Notes: a model not told the origin generated them from the sequence alone. A DNA stretch of 19,945 nucleotides from Flavobacteriaceae bacterium UBA980 (GCA_002292265.1 DBBQ01000066.1:1-19945), one strand, 5' to 3'; shown: positions 7,161-15,496, counted from the first letter of the stretch. Numbers and translations: made by a program.

Positions 7161-7763
7161 ATGCATATTGCCATTGCCGGGAACATTGGGGCGGGAAAAA
7201 CCAGCCTGACCGAACTTTTAGCCAAACACTACGGCTGGGAAGCCCATTTTGAAGATGTGATTGACAATCCCTATCTCGATGATTTTTACACCCATATGGA
7301 ACGGTGGTCGTTTAATTTGCAGATTTACTTTTTAAAAAGCCGTTTTCAGCAATTGCTCAAGATTAAAAACGGAAAAAAGACCATAGTACAGGACCGTACC
7401 ATCTATGAGGATGCACATATTTTTGCACCCAACCTCAAGGCGATGGGTCTGATGAATCAAAGGGATTTTAAAAACTATCAGGAACTCTTTGAATTGATGG
7501 AATCGCTGATACAAGGTCCAGATTTGTTGATCTACCTCCGTAGCAGCATCCCCAATTTGGTCAACAAAATTCACAAACGCGGTCGGGACTACGAAAACTC
7601 AATCAGCATTGATTACCTTAGTCGTCTAAACGAACGCTATGAGGCTTGGAGTTCAACTTATGACAAAGGAAAAATTGTCATCATCGATGTGGATAACTTG
7701 GATTTTGTGGAAAATCAAGACGACCTCAACAGCATTATTGCTAAAATTGACGAAGTCGTTTAG
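7161..7763 (+). CDS. Deoxynucleoside kinase (dNK/dGK/dAK family)
   Basis: 200 residues, cytosolic kinase that phosphorylates a deoxynucleoside to its monophosphate in salvage. The P-loop is GNIGAGKT (7-14) at the very N-terminus. FED (30-32) contains the glutamate E31 expected to act as catalytic base. QDRTIYEDAHIF (77-88) contains the DR(T/S) motif of the family. LIYLRSS (123-129) precedes the arginine-rich lid KRGRDYE (139-145). Length and motif order match bacterial deoxyadenosine/deoxyguanosine kinases. Which deoxynucleoside is preferred cannot be read from these motifs. The gene stands alone, divergent from the methionine operon, and is insulated on its 3' side by a strong terminator. 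It fits functionally with thyA and folA further right in the window. Confidence 0.93.
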   Translation: MHIAIAGNIGAGKTSLTELLAKHYGWEAHFEDVIDNPYLDDFYTHMERWSFNLQIYFLKSRFQQLLKIKNGKKTIVQDRTIYEDAHIFAPNLKAMGLMNQRDFKNYQELFELMESLIQGPDLLIYLRSSIPNLVNKIHKRGRDYENSISIDYLSRLNERYEAWSSTYDKGKIVIIDVDNLDFVENQDDLNSIIAKIDEVV

Positions 7764-7788
7764 AATTTTTTACGCCTAATACACACTA

Positions 7789-7895
7789 AACTTTCCCTCC
7801 TAACAAGGGGGGCATGGGGGATATCAATCCCCTGATCCGAAAAATAACAATCTCAGAAATACACCCCTAAATCCCCTCTTGATAGAGAGGACCTT
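7789..7895. repeat. Degraded inverted pair of intergenic repeats
   Basis: The gap between the kinase gene and the pyrophosphatase contains two related GC-rich arms in opposite orientation, about 7789-7822 and 7861-7895. Comparing the first with the reverse complement of the second, the core (TCCCTCCTAACAAGGGGGG against TCCTCTCTATCAAGAGGGG) agrees at 14 of 19 positions. Each arm has its own short C-rich/G-rich hairpin. Similar elements of the CCCCTAAATCCCCT...AGGGGA type are common between genes in Bacteroidota, so this is probably a decayed copy pair. No ORF of note lies in it. Confidence 0.45.
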
Positions 7896-7900
7896 TAAGC

Positions 7901-7933
7901 AAAAAAAAAGAGGCTCAATTGAGCCTCTTTTTT
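7901..7933. terminator. Bidirectional intrinsic terminator
   Basis: A perfect stem, GAGGCTC (7910-7916), loop AATT, GAGCCTC (7921-7927), is flanked by nine A on the left and six T on the right. The A/T flanks extend the pairing and give a U tail on both strands. It sits 137 nt after the kinase stop and 17 nt after the stop of the pyrophosphatase gene, so it should end both convergent transcripts. Confidence 0.92.
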
Positions 7934-7950
7934 ATTTCGTTTCTAAAGAC

Positions 7951-10254
7951 TTACTCTTTAGAATTTTCTTCAGTTGAAGGCGAATCTTTTTTAACCGTCA
8001 CCTCAACGACCATTTCCTGATCACTCTCAGAGGTCACGTTTACAGTATAGCCTTCTTCAGCAGTTTCATCTTCCGTGACTACTACTTCCACAAGGTTTGA
8101 TTCTGCTTTAGATTTTACATAGGCAGAAACAGCAGCTCCATCCATAGCAATACTCGGTGCAATGACCAAGGCTACTACAGACATCAGCTTCAATAAGATA
8201 TTTAGAGAAGGCCCTGAAGTATCTTTAAACGGATCTCCAACGGTATCCCCAACCACGGCGGCTTTGTGAGCGTCTGTTCCTTTTCTCCCTTGTTCTTCGA
8301 TCATTTTTTTGGCGTTGTCCCAAGCCCCTCCAGCGTTGGACTGGAAGATAGCCATCAACACACCACAGGTCGTTACTCCTGCAAGAAGTCCTCCCAGCAT
8401 TTCCGCGCCTCCAATGAAACCAACGGCTACAGGAACAACTATGGCCAATACACCAGGTAAGACCATCTCTTTAATCGAGGCCTTTGTAGAAATGGCTACA
8501 CATTTGTCGTATTCTGCAACACCATCTGCGGCATCAAATATTTTTCGGTCGGCAGCAGAAGCTTTAGACATATCAGAGTCGTATTTGATCATCACGTCCA
8601 ATGCAGCTCGAAGCGCAGGAATGTCTCGAAACTGACGTCTTACTTCTTCAATCATCGCCATTGCAGCTCTTCCTACCGCATTCATGGATAAGGCAGAAAA
8701 CACAAAAGGCAACATCCCTCCGACAAGCAGTCCTGCCATAATTTTGGGTTGAGAAACATCAATAGCTACAACCCCTGCAGTTTTCATAAAAGCGGCAAAC
8801 AAGGCTAAGGCCGTCAATGCCGCAGAGGCAATGGCAAATCCTTTTCCGATCGCTGCAGTGGTGTTTCCTACTGCATCCAATTTGTCTGTACGTTCTCTAA
8901 CTTCAGGATCCAATTCTGCCATTTCCGCAATTCCTCCAGCGTTGTCAGAAATCGGCCCGTATGCATCTACTGCCAATTGAATTCCTGTGTTGGCTAACAT
9001 CCCAACAGCAGCAATGGCTATACCATAAAGCCCAGCAAAATGATGCGAAACCAAAATGGCTCCTGCGATAAGGATTATCGGTACTGCCGTGGACATCATT
9101 CCCACTCCAAGACCGGCAATGATATTGGTCGCTGCTCCCGTTTCAGATTGTTTCACAATGGAGTTTACGGGTTTTGTTCCCGTACCGGTATAATATTCGG
9201 TTACTTTCCCTACTGCCAATCCCGCTACGAGTCCTGCTATGGTCGCAAAGAACACTCCCAATGCACCGGAAGGAAGTCCCTCAACGGTTTCGGGGATAAA
9301 AGCATGAATTAAGAAATAAGAAGCTACTAGCATCAATCCTGCAGAACCAAATTCTCCAAGGTTTAATGCGGCATGAGGAGAACCCCCTTCTTTCACTCGG
9401 ACAAAAAAGGTTCCGATAATGGACATGACAATCCCTACAGCTGCTAGAGCCAAGGGAAGGTAGACCGCTCCGAGACCATCAAAGTCTGGAGTAACAATTA
9501 AAGCTCCTAATACCATGGTCCCGATAATGGAACCTACATATGATTCGAATAAGTCTGCGCCCATTCCGGCAACATCTCCTACGTTGTCCCCCACATTGTC
9601 TGCAATTGTAGCAGGGTTTAAGGGGTGGTCCTCAGGAATACCCGCTTCTACTTTTCCTACCAGGTCAGCTCCAACATCAGCAGCCTTGGTATAAATCCCT
9701 CCTCCTACACGAGCAAAAAGAGCAATGGAAGAAGCTCCTAAAGAAAATCCTGAAAGTACATTCAGCACCTCAGTAATTTCCCAACCTTGACTGCTGTAAA
9801 GAGCAAAAAGACCACTTAATCCCAAAACTCCGAGACCTACTACGCCTAAGCCCATTACGGCACCACCCGCAAAAGCAACTTCTAGGGCTTTCCCTAAAGA
9901 GGTTTGGGCTGCATTCGTGGTTCGTACGTTGGCTTTGGTCGCTACTCGCATACCGATAAATCCAGCTAATGCGGAACAAATGGCTCCAACAATAAAGGAA
10001 ACGGCTACCATTCCATTAGATCCTGCTTCCGCTTGACCCTTAAAGAATAATAATACCGCTACTGCTGCAACGAAGATGGATAATATTTTGTATTCTGCCT
10101 TTAAAAAAGACATGGCTCCGTCTGCAATGTTTTTTGCAATACGTGCCATTTTTTCATTTCCTACCTCTTGTTTTGAAACCCAATTATTTTTAAAAAAAAC
10201 AAAAAGTAATGCTAGGATTCCAAAAGTGGGTAAAGATTGTATGAATAATTCCAT
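7951..10254 (-). CDS. hppA: Membrane ion-translocating pyrophosphatase (K+-dependent type)
   Basis: 767 residues with about 16 hydrophobic segments. It is an inner-membrane pump that couples pyrophosphate hydrolysis to export of H+ or Na+. Active-site motifs are present: [21 protein letters not shown] (193-213), DNVGDNVGD (219-227), [16 protein letters not shown] (430-445) and [14 protein letters not shown] (669-682). [10 protein letters not shown] (463-472) has Ala where K+-independent enzymes have Lys, so K+ dependence is predicted. Whether H+, Na+ or both are moved is not resolved here. Oddity: after the last helix (ending near residue 705) there is a tail of about 60 residues, rich in Glu, Asp, Thr and Val ([19 protein letters not shown]... 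to SKE), which I do not recognise as part of the core family. pdhB is 120 nt upstream on the same strand, but hppA has its own promoter candidate. Confidence 0.97.
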   Translation of the reverse strand: MELFIQSLPTFGILALLFVFFKNNWVSKQEVGNEKMARIAKNIADGAMSFLKAEYKILSIFVAAVAVLLFFKGQAEAGSNGMVAVSFIVGAICSALAGFIGMRVATKANVRTTNAAQTSLGKALEVAFAGGAVMGLGVVGLGVLGLSGLFALYSSQGWEITEVLNVLSGFSLGASSIALFARVGGGIYTKAADVGADLVGKVEAGIPEDHPLNPATIADNVGDNVGDVAGMGADLFESYVGSIIGTMVLGALIVTPDFDGLGAVYLPLALAAVGIVMSIIGTFFVRVKEGGSPHAALNLGEFGSAGLMLVASYFLIHAFIPETVEGLPSGALGVFFATIAGLVAGLAVGKVTEYYTGTGTKPVNSIVKQSETGAATNIIAGLGVGMMSTAVPIILIAGAILVSHHFAGLYGIAIAAVGMLANTGIQLAVDAYGPISDNAGGIAEMAELDPEVRERTDKLDAVGNTTAAIGKGFAIASAALTALALFAAFMKTAGVVAIDVSQPKIMAGLLVGGMLPFVFSALSMNAVGRAAMAMIEEVRRQFRDIPALRAALDVMIKYDSDMSKASAADRKIFDAADGVAEYDKCVAISTKASIKEMVLPGVLAIVVPVAVGFIGGAEMLGGLLAGVTTCGVLMAIFQSNAGGAWDNAKKMIEEQGRKGTDAHKAAVVGDTVGDPFKDTSGPSLNILLKLMSVVALVIAPSIAMDGAAVSAYVKSKAESNLVEVVVTEDETAEEGYTVNVTSESDQEMVVEVTVKKDSPSTEENSKE

Positions 10255-10280
10255 ATTTGTTTGTTGTTTGAAAGTGTGCG

Positions 10281-10309
10281 TAAAAATAGTAAAACAATCT
10301 AGAATACAA
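10281..10309 (-). promoter_or_regulatory. Probable hppA promoter
   Basis: On the minus strand, TTG (10309-10307), an 18-nt spacer and TATTTTTA (10288-10281) match the Bacteroidota pattern TTG-N17-23-TAnnTTTG with one mismatch at the last base. The start would be near 10275, about 20 nt before the hppA ATG at 10254. This suggests hppA is transcribed independently of pdhB. Confidence 0.5.
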
Positions 10310-10374
10310 AATGATTAGCGCCTGTGAAAAAAAGCGAAAATCACCTTTAAATTCTGAACGTTCTATCGGTTTCG

Positions 10375-11355
10375 TTATTTGTGGTACATGACTTTTTTCA
10401 CTGCCTTGATCACGTCTTCGTGGTTGGGTAACCATTCTGCCAAAAGCACTGGAGAATAGGGTGCGGGCGTGTCAGCAGTATTAATTTTTTCAATCGGAGC
10501 GTCCAGATAATCAAAAATTTGATTTTGAATTTGATAGGTAATTTCCGTTGAAATATTACCAAATGGCCAAGATTCCTCTAGGATAACCAAACGATTGGTT
10601 TTTTTCACCGATTCAAAAATGGCTTGATAATCCATTGGGCGGATGGTTCGCAAATCGATGACCTCTACCTCAATTCCTTCTTTTGCCAATTCTTCAGCGG
10701 CTTTCATAGCTTCTTTTAAAATTTTTCCAAAAGAAACTAGTGTAATGTCTTTTCCAGCACGCTTGATATCCGCTACGCCGATTGGGAGTGTATATTCTCC
10801 TTCGGGGACTTCGCCTTTGTCTCCATACATTTGTTCGGACTCCATAAAGATAACTGGATCGTCGTCTCGGATGGCAGATTTTAGCAACCCTTTGGCATCG
10901 TAGGGGTTGGATGGGACTATAACTTTAAGCCCTGGACAGTTGGCATACCAACTTTCAAAAGCTTGGGAGTGGGTTGCTGCAAGCTGTCCTGCGGAGGCTG
11001 TAGGACCTCTAAAGACAATAGGACAAGGAAACTGTCCCCCCGACATTTGTCTAATTTTTGCGGCATTATTTATAATTTGATCGATGCCTACCAAAGCAAA
11101 ATTAAAGGTCATGTATTCTATAATAGGGCGGTTTCCAGTCATGGTGGATCCCACTCCAATTCCTGAAAATCCCGCTTCAGAGATTGGGGTATCAATCACC
11201 CGCTTTTCACCAAATTCATCTAGCATACCTTTAGATGCCTTGTACGCGCCGTTATATTCGGCAACTTCCTCTCCCATAAGATAAATACTTTCATCTCTTC
11301 TCATTTCTTCGCTCATAGCCTGAGAAATGGCTTCCCTAAATTGAATGGTTTTCAT
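10375..11355 (-). CDS. pdhB: Pyruvate dehydrogenase complex E1 component, beta subunit
   Basis: 326 residues, full length for E1-beta. With E1-alpha it decarboxylates pyruvate using thiamine diphosphate and passes the acetyl group to lipoyl-E2. The N-terminal transketolase-like pyrimidine-binding domain covers about 1-180, with LMGEEVAEYNGAYKASKGM (26-44) and IDTPISEAGFSGIGVG, whose E60 should contact the cofactor's aminopyrimidine. FNFALVGIDQIINNAAKIRQMSGG and GPTASAGQLAATHSQAFE are standard E1-beta segments. The C-terminal domain covers about 200-320, with VIDLRTIRPMD and LVILEESWPFG. Branched-chain or acetoin E1-beta are close alternatives, but the EEVAEYNGAYK sequence and length favour PDH. 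The alpha and E2 genes are not in the window. Nothing resembling a terminator was clear between it and hppA. Confidence 0.9.
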   Translation of the reverse strand: MKTIQFREAISQAMSEEMRRDESIYLMGEEVAEYNGAYKASKGMLDEFGEKRVIDTPISEAGFSGIGVGSTMTGNRPIIEYMTFNFALVGIDQIINNAAKIRQMSGGQFPCPIVFRGPTASAGQLAATHSQAFESWYANCPGLKVIVPSNPYDAKGLLKSAIRDDDPVIFMESEQMYGDKGEVPEGEYTLPIGVADIKRAGKDITLVSFGKILKEAMKAAEELAKEGIEVEVIDLRTIRPMDYQAIFESVKKTNRLVILEESWPFGNISTEITYQIQNQIFDYLDAPIEKINTADTPAPYSPVLLAEWLPNHEDVIKAVKKVMYHK

Positions 11356-11376
11356 CGTTTAAATTACATTTGAGTG

Positions 11377-11384
11377 CAAATTTA
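11377..11384 (-). promoter_or_regulatory. Probable pdhB -7 promoter element
   Basis: Minus-strand TAAATTTG matches TAnnTTTG exactly, 22 nt before the pdhB ATG at 11355; transcription would start near 11371. No TTG is found at the ideal distance (the nearest upstream is about 26 nt away). On the opposite strand TACATTTG (11365-11372) is also an exact match and could serve the divergent DUF151 gene, with a leader of about 115 nt. Confidence 0.5.
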
Positions 11385-11399
11385 ATCATTAATTATCTA

Positions 11400-11425
11400 T
11401 TTCCTCTACTCAATAAAAGAGGAAA
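11400..11425. promoter_or_regulatory. Inverted repeat in the divergent pdhB / DUF151 promoter region
   Basis: TTTCCTCT (11400-11407) and AGAGGAAA (11418-11425) are perfect complements separated by 10 nt. The repeat covers about -29 to -54 of the predicted pdhB promoter and lies about 70 nt upstream of the DUF151 start, a position typical of an operator. It may instead be a chance AT-rich palindrome or a hairpin. Confidence 0.4.
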
Positions 11426-11493
11426 AAATACGTTTCAATAAAACCGAGTAAAGTTAATTGGTCGGAAAACAACAGATATTTAAGTAGAAGAAG

Positions 11494-12108
11494 ATGAAGT
11501 TAATTCAAATGTCGGTTCGGGGAATCTCCTACAGCGAAACCCAAACAGGAGCTTATGCACTGATTTTGAGTGAAGAAAAAGGAGATCGGAAACTACCTAT
11601 TATAATAGGAGGCTTTGAGGCTCAATCCATTGCCATTGCTTTGGAACAAGAGGTAAAACCCTCGCGACCCCTTACCCATGACCTATTTAAGAGTTTTGGA
11701 GAACGGTTCGAAATCTATGTAAAGCAAGTCATCATTCACAAACTGGTTGACGGAGTGTTTTATGCAAGTTTGATTTGCGAACGTGATAAAATAGAAGAAA
11801 TCATTGACTCCCGCACTTCCGATGCGATTGCGCTTGCCCTGCGCTACAAAGCACCCATCTACACCTTTGACTCCATTCTCAAAAAAGCGGGATTTACTGC
11901 AGCGGTTTCTGGAGAATCCAAAAAATTGTCTGAGGACAACTGGATTCAAAACTTTGTAAAAGAACAAAGCAATCAAAATGAAGAGCTTGGAGACTTAAAA
12001 AAAATATCTATTGCCAAGCTAAAAAGTCTGTTAGCCAAATTGGTCAGTCAAGAAAATTACGAAAATGCAGCCCGTGTAAGAGATGAATTGTCTAAGAGAA
12101 AAAGCTGA
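11494..12108 (+). CDS. Bifunctional nuclease family protein (DUF151) with C-terminal UVR motif
   Basis: 204 residues. The N-terminal BFN/DUF151 domain (about 1-135) has the typical LIQMSVRGISYSETQTGAYAL opening, KLPIIIGGFEAQSIAIALE (34-52), RPLTHDLFKSF (58-68) and the SRTSDAIALALRYKAPIYT segment. The last 40 residues (KLKSLLAKLVSQENYENAARVRDEL) form a UvrB/UvrC-type helical hairpin. Related proteins have been reported with DNase/RNase activity in other organisms, but the biological role in Bacteroidota is unclear. The start follows an A/G-rich leader (AAGTAGAAGAAG). It is divergent from pdhB and 90 nt upstream of thyA; the weak inverted repeat after its stop is not a convincing terminator, so some read-through to thyA is possible. 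Confidence 0.88.
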   Translation: MKLIQMSVRGISYSETQTGAYALILSEEKGDRKLPIIIGGFEAQSIAIALEQEVKPSRPLTHDLFKSFGERFEIYVKQVIIHKLVDGVFYASLICERDKIEEIIDSRTSDAIALALRYKAPIYTFDSILKKAGFTAAVSGESKKLSEDNWIQNFVKEQSNQNEELGDLKKISIAKLKSLLAKLVSQENYENAARVRDELSKRKS

Positions 12109-12176
12109 ATCCATCCATTGTTAATTTTTTTTAATAACCTTTTTGATTTTCGATTTTTAAATCTAGGAAATGCTTC

Positions 12177-12184
12177 TACTTTTG
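12177..12184 (+). promoter_or_regulatory. Probable thyA -7 promoter element
   Basis: TACTTTTG is an exact TAnnTTTG match, ending 14 nt before the thyA ATG at 12199. No well-placed TTG is visible at -33, where the sequence is T-rich. The predicted leader would be under 10 nt. Confidence 0.45.
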
Positions 12185-12198
12185 AATAAAGTCATTTC

Positions 12199-13023
12199 AT
12201 GAAGCAATACTTAGACCTGCTCAAACACGTTCAAAGTCAGGGAATAGAAAAATCAGATCGCACAGGTACGGGGACCAAAAGTGTTTTTGGTTACCAAATG
12301 CGTTTTGATCTCTCAGAAGGATTTCCTTTGGTGACAACTAAGAAAATACACGTCAAATCTGTGATCTATGAATTGCTTTGGTTCTTAAAAGGGGACACCA
12401 ATATCGGCTACCTTCAAGAAAATGGGGTACGTATATGGAATGAATGGGCAGATGAAAAGGGAAACTTAGGCCCTGTCTATGGGCATCAATGGAGGAATTG
12501 GAACAGCGAAGGCTTGGATCAGATCCAACAGGTTATAGAAACCCTGAAAACCAATCCCGATTCTCGAAGAATGCTCGTCTCCGCTTGGAATCCCAGTGTG
12601 CTTCCAGATACCAAATCTTCCTTTGCAGAAAATGTAGCCAATCAAAAAGCTGCACTTCCTCCTTGTCATGCTTTTTTTCAATTTTATGTTGTAAACAACA
12701 AACTTTCTTGTCAATTGTATCAACGCAGCGCAGATGTTTTTTTAGGTGTTCCTTTCAATATTGCTTCCTATGCACTTTTGACGCTAATGCTGGCTCAAGT
12801 TTGTGGGTATGAGCCAGGCGACTTTGTTCACACCTTTGGCGATGTCCACATTTACTCCAATCATGAGGAACAGGTTAAGGAGCAATTGTCTCGTACTCCT
12901 AAAGCGCTACCGACCCTAAAGCTAAACCCTAAGGTGACTTCACTTTTCGATTTTACGTATGAGGATTTTGAATTGACCAACTACGACCCACACCCACTGA
13001 TCCGAGGTGCAGTAGCTATTTAA
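12199..13023 (+). CDS. thyA: Thymidylate synthase
   Basis: 274 residues. It methylates dUMP to dTMP with methylene-tetrahydrofolate and releases dihydrofolate. The dUMP phosphate arginine R21 is in [15 protein letters not shown] (123-124) lie in [14 protein letters not shown], and the catalytic cysteine is C156 in [40 protein letters not shown] (173-200 region) and [12 protein letters not shown] (211-222) are the classic dUMP/folate segments. Relative to the 264-residue E. coli enzyme there is an insertion of about ten residues before the active site (around 137-150, [13 protein letters not shown]). Its stop codon shares the TTAA palindrome with the stop of the convergent aminotransferase-like gene. 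Two genes away, folA encodes the enzyme that recycles its dihydrofolate product. Confidence 0.98.
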   Translation: MKQYLDLLKHVQSQGIEKSDRTGTGTKSVFGYQMRFDLSEGFPLVTTKKIHVKSVIYELLWFLKGDTNIGYLQENGVRIWNEWADEKGNLGPVYGHQWRNWNSEGLDQIQQVIETLKTNPDSRRMLVSAWNPSVLPDTKSSFAENVANQKAALPPCHAFFQFYVVNNKLSCQLYQRSADVFLGVPFNIASYALLTLMLAQVCGYEPGDFVHTFGDVHIYSNHEEQVKEQLSRTPKALPTLKLNPKVTSLFDFTYEDFELTNYDPHPLIRGAVAI

Positions 13024-14054
13024 GAAAATTGCCCTAAAACTTCCATTAATCGATTGAGGTCTTCTTCTGTATTGTAATAATGAAATGAAATCCGTACTCC
13101 ATTTCCGCGTTGTACACACTGAATCTTATTTTGAACTAAATGTTCATATAAACCCGCTGCTCCTTCCAAAATAAAAATACTACTGTGTTGCTTTCGCTGG
13201 ACAACCCAGGGGCTAATCCATTTTCCTTCTGTAAGTTTATGTTTCGCTTTTTCAGAAATTTGTTCTTTTTTTAGCATCAGCTTTTTGAAGTCATTTTCTT
13301 CTAAAGACTGAACTGCAAAATGAAGACTTGCCACCGCTAAAATGCTAAAGTGACCCATAAAAATCCTATCGTGTAAAACTTCGTAATCTAACTGTACCCG
13401 ATTCATATAGTTCTGAGACACCAGTACTACTCCGTTTCCAAAACCTGCCAATAACCATTTGTAGCCAGAACCCGAAATTACATCAAAGGGGCTATGATCA
13501 AAGTGAAACAGATGGGCACCCAAAAATTGAGTTCCATCTCCAACCAAAATCAAGTTGGGATACTGTTGTTTGATTTGTTTTAAAAAATCGATATCCACTA
13601 AGAGACCAGAATTGTATTGAACGATACTCAAAGCCAAGATATCTATGTCATTTTGAGCTAGTCGCTTTTCAATGGCTAGCTCTAGTTCTGACTCCCATGG
13701 AATTGTATGAATGGCAAATCCTCCTTCTTCAAAAGCTGCTGTAAGAGAAGGGTATTCTTCTTCAATTGTGAGCACCTTTAGTTTTTTTGGCAAAAAAGAA
13801 AGCACTTGCCTCAAACCGGATGAAAAATTGGGTACTACAAAAGTTCTTTTCGTTTCTAAACCAAAAAAATGAGCGAGGGCGTGGTGTGTTTTTTCCAGAA
13901 CCGCATCGGCGCTTATTTTGTAATCAACTCCGTTTTCAACATAGTGCTGTTCCTGTGCGTTTCTGAATTCAGCTAAAGCAGTGGACAAGGGACCTACATA
14001 GGCTGTATTCAAGTAGGTGCCTTTTGTTAATAATGGAAAAAAATCAGCGTTCAT
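13020..14054 (-). CDS. Class V aminotransferase-like PLP protein (cysteine desulfurase superfamily)
   Basis: 344 residues from the chosen start ([24 protein letters not shown]). It has the fold type I layout of class V enzymes: [10 protein letters not shown] near the N-terminus, the PLP ring aspartate in [14 protein letters not shown] (D173), and the Schiff-base lysine in [16 protein letters not shown] (K199). The SGSGYKW active site resembles the cysteine desulfurase/selenocysteine lyase and isopenicillin-N-epimerase-like branch. No conserved desulfurase cysteine loop was evident, so substrate and reaction are unknown. The frame stays open to 14126, but that longer start would overlap folA and its promoter. 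The shorter start matches the family's usual beginning and leaves 50 nt to folA. It is convergent with thyA, overlapping by 4 nt (shared TTAA). Confidence 0.83.
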   Translation of the reverse strand: MNADFFPLLTKGTYLNTAYVGPLSTALAEFRNAQEQHYVENGVDYKISADAVLEKTHHALAHFFGLETKRTFVVPNFSSGLRQVLSFLPKKLKVLTIEEEYPSLTAAFEEGGFAIHTIPWESELELAIEKRLAQNDIDILALSIVQYNSGLLVDIDFLKQIKQQYPNLILVGDGTQFLGAHLFHFDHSPFDVISGSGYKWLLAGFGNGVVLVSQNYMNRVQLDYEVLHDRIFMGHFSILAVASLHFAVQSLEENDFKKLMLKKEQISEKAKHKLTEGKWISPWVVQRKQHSSIFILEGAAGLYEHLVQNKIQCVQRGNGVRISFHYYNTEEDLNRLMEVLGQFS

Positions 14055-14072
14055 AGGTGAAGAAGAAAAGTG

Positions 14073-14080
14073 TATTTTTG
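14073..14080 (+). promoter_or_regulatory. Probable folA -7 promoter element
   Basis: TATTTTTG is an exact TAnnTTTG match 24 nt before the folA ATG at 14105, giving a leader of about 18 nt. The -33 region (around 14050) overlaps the start codon of the divergent aminotransferase-like gene and has no clear TTG. Confidence 0.5.
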
Positions 14081-14104
14081 AAGTAAATTTAATCTTTTCA
14101 TTAG

Positions 14105-14611
14105 ATGAGCGAAGTAAATTCATCAAAAGAAATTACCCTAATCGCAGCAGCAGCAGAAAACAATGTTTTAGGGAAAGAAAATCAACTCATTTGGCATATT
14201 TCAGAAGATTTAAAGCGCTTTAAGCGACTTACACAAGGGCATGCAGTGATCATGGGGAGAAAAACATTTGAATCTCTACCCAAGGCGCTCCCCAACCGTA
14301 TCAATATCATTTTGACAAGAAATCAAAACTACAATGCAAAAGATGCGTTTGTAGCACATACCCCTGAAGCGGCCTTGGAACTTGCTGGTGATGATCCTGT
14401 TCCCTTCATCATTGGAGGTGGGGAAATCTATTCCTTGTTTCTCCCTCTGGCAGATGCCATAGAACTGACCCGTGTCCACCACGCTTTTGAAGGAGATGCT
14501 TTTTTTCCAGAAATCGATACTTCAAAATGGATTCTTTCGCACCAGGAAAAGCAGGAAGCTACTGACGGGCAACCCTATGCTTTTTCTTATTTAACCTATA
14601 AAAAACAATAA
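14105..14611 (+). CDS. folA: Dihydrofolate reductase
   Basis: 168 residues, the usual bacterial length. It reduces dihydrofolate to tetrahydrofolate with NADPH, restoring the cofactor oxidised by ThyA. The substrate helix is LIWHISEDLKRFKRLT (28-43), in which W30 and D35 correspond to E. coli W22 and the catalytic D27. MGRKTFESLP (50-59) binds NADPH phosphate, FIIGGGEIYSLFLPLAD is the nucleotide-binding strand-turn, and ELTRVHH lies near the C-terminus. The first seven residues (MSEVNSS) precede the first strand; no better internal start is available. Three nucleotides separate its stop from fabD, so the two are probably co-transcribed. Confidence 0.97.
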   Translation: MSEVNSSKEITLIAAAAENNVLGKENQLIWHISEDLKRFKRLTQGHAVIMGRKTFESLPKALPNRINIILTRNQNYNAKDAFVAHTPEAALELAGDDPVPFIIGGGEIYSLFLPLADAIELTRVHHAFEGDAFFPEIDTSKWILSHQEKQEATDGQPYAFSYLTYKKQ

Positions 14612-14614
14612 TCG

Positions 14615-15493
14615 ATGAAAGCCTATGTATTTCCGGGCCAAGGTGCCCAGTTTCCAGGAATGGCAAAAGATCTTTTTGAAAATTACGATTTGGCAAAAAA
14701 ACGTTTTGAACAAGCCAATGAAATCCTTGGTTTTTCCATTACCGATGTCATGTTTGGAGATGATCCCGAAGCTTTAAAACAAACTCAGGTGACCCAGCCT
14801 GCAATTTTTTTGCACGCCACAATTTTGAGTGAAGTCATGGGCGATCGGTTTCAACCTGAAATGGTAGCGGGTCATTCTTTAGGAGAATTTTCTGCCTTGG
14901 TTGCTGCAGGGGTATTCGCTTTTGAGGACGGTTTACGACTGGTACAAGAGAGAGCATTGGCCATGCAAGCGGCTTGTGATGAAGTTCCTGGAACCATGGC
15001 TGCCATTTTAGGACTGGAAGACGAAGTGGTGGAATCAGTATGTAAAGAAATTTCGGGAGTTGTCCTTCCGGCGAACTACAACTGCCCGGGTCAACTGGTG
15101 ATCTCAGGTGCAAAAGAAGCTATTGACATTGCCTGTACAGCACTTAGCGAGGCAGGAGCGCGCAGAGCTTTGGTGTTACCTGTAGGAGGGGCCTTTCACT
15201 CCCCACTGATGGAACCGGCAAAAGCACGTTTGGCAAAAGCCATTGAAAATACTTCCTTTTCTACCCCAAGCTGTCCTGTATATCAAAATGTCTGTGCCAC
15301 GGGAGTAAGCCATCCCGAAACGCTTAAAACCAATTTAATAGACCAACTAACAGCACCTGTGCGTTGGACGCAAACCGTTCAACAGATGATTGCCGACGGC
15401 GCCACACATTTTACAGAAGTGGGACCAGGAAAAGTACTACAAGGTTTAGTCAAAAAAATAGATCGCAGTTTGGAAACAGCATCTGGAAATTAA
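14615..15493 (+). CDS. fabD: Malonyl-CoA:ACP transacylase
   Basis: 292 residues. It transfers malonyl from CoA to acyl carrier protein for type II fatty acid synthesis. N-terminal YVFPGQGAQFPGM (4-16) is the oxyanion loop. GHSLGEFSALVAAG (86-99) carries the nucleophile S88. R113 in LVQERALAMQ binds the malonyl carboxylate, and H195 in GGAFHSPLM completes the catalytic pair. GPGKVLQGLVKKI near the C-terminus is also family-typical. The gene begins 3 nt after folA and ends 3 nt before the stop of the convergent amidohydrolase; no terminator hairpin is visible in that gap, so the two transcripts probably overlap at their 3' ends. No other fab or acp genes are nearby. Confidence 0.96.
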   Translation: MKAYVFPGQGAQFPGMAKDLFENYDLAKKRFEQANEILGFSITDVMFGDDPEALKQTQVTQPAIFLHATILSEVMGDRFQPEMVAGHSLGEFSALVAAGVFAFEDGLRLVQERALAMQAACDEVPGTMAAILGLEDEVVESVCKEISGVVLPANYNCPGQLVISGAKEAIDIACTALSEAGARRALVLPVGGAFHSPLMEPAKARLAKAIENTSFSTPSCPVYQNVCATGVSHPETLKTNLIDQLTAPVRWTQTVQQMIADGATHFTEVGPGKVLQGLVKKIDRSLETASGN

Positions 15494-15496
15494 AGC

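Noticed and set aside
8309..8635. 108-codon open frame on the plus strand
   Set aside because: It is wholly antisense to the conserved pyrophosphatase gene, has a biased Ser/Ala composition from the opposite strand, and has no recognisable features.
10356..10363. GAACGTTC palindrome between pdhB and hppA
   Set aside because: An isolated 8-nt palindrome with no T run and no second site; too short to call an operator or terminator.
12116..12142. Possible terminator after the DUF151 gene
   Set aside because: The GTTA...TAAC pairing around the T run is short and AT-only, so it is not a convincing hairpin.
14055..14126. Longer N-terminus for the class V aminotransferase-like gene
   Set aside because: It would overlap the folA start and promoter, and the added 24 residues are unlike the family's start.
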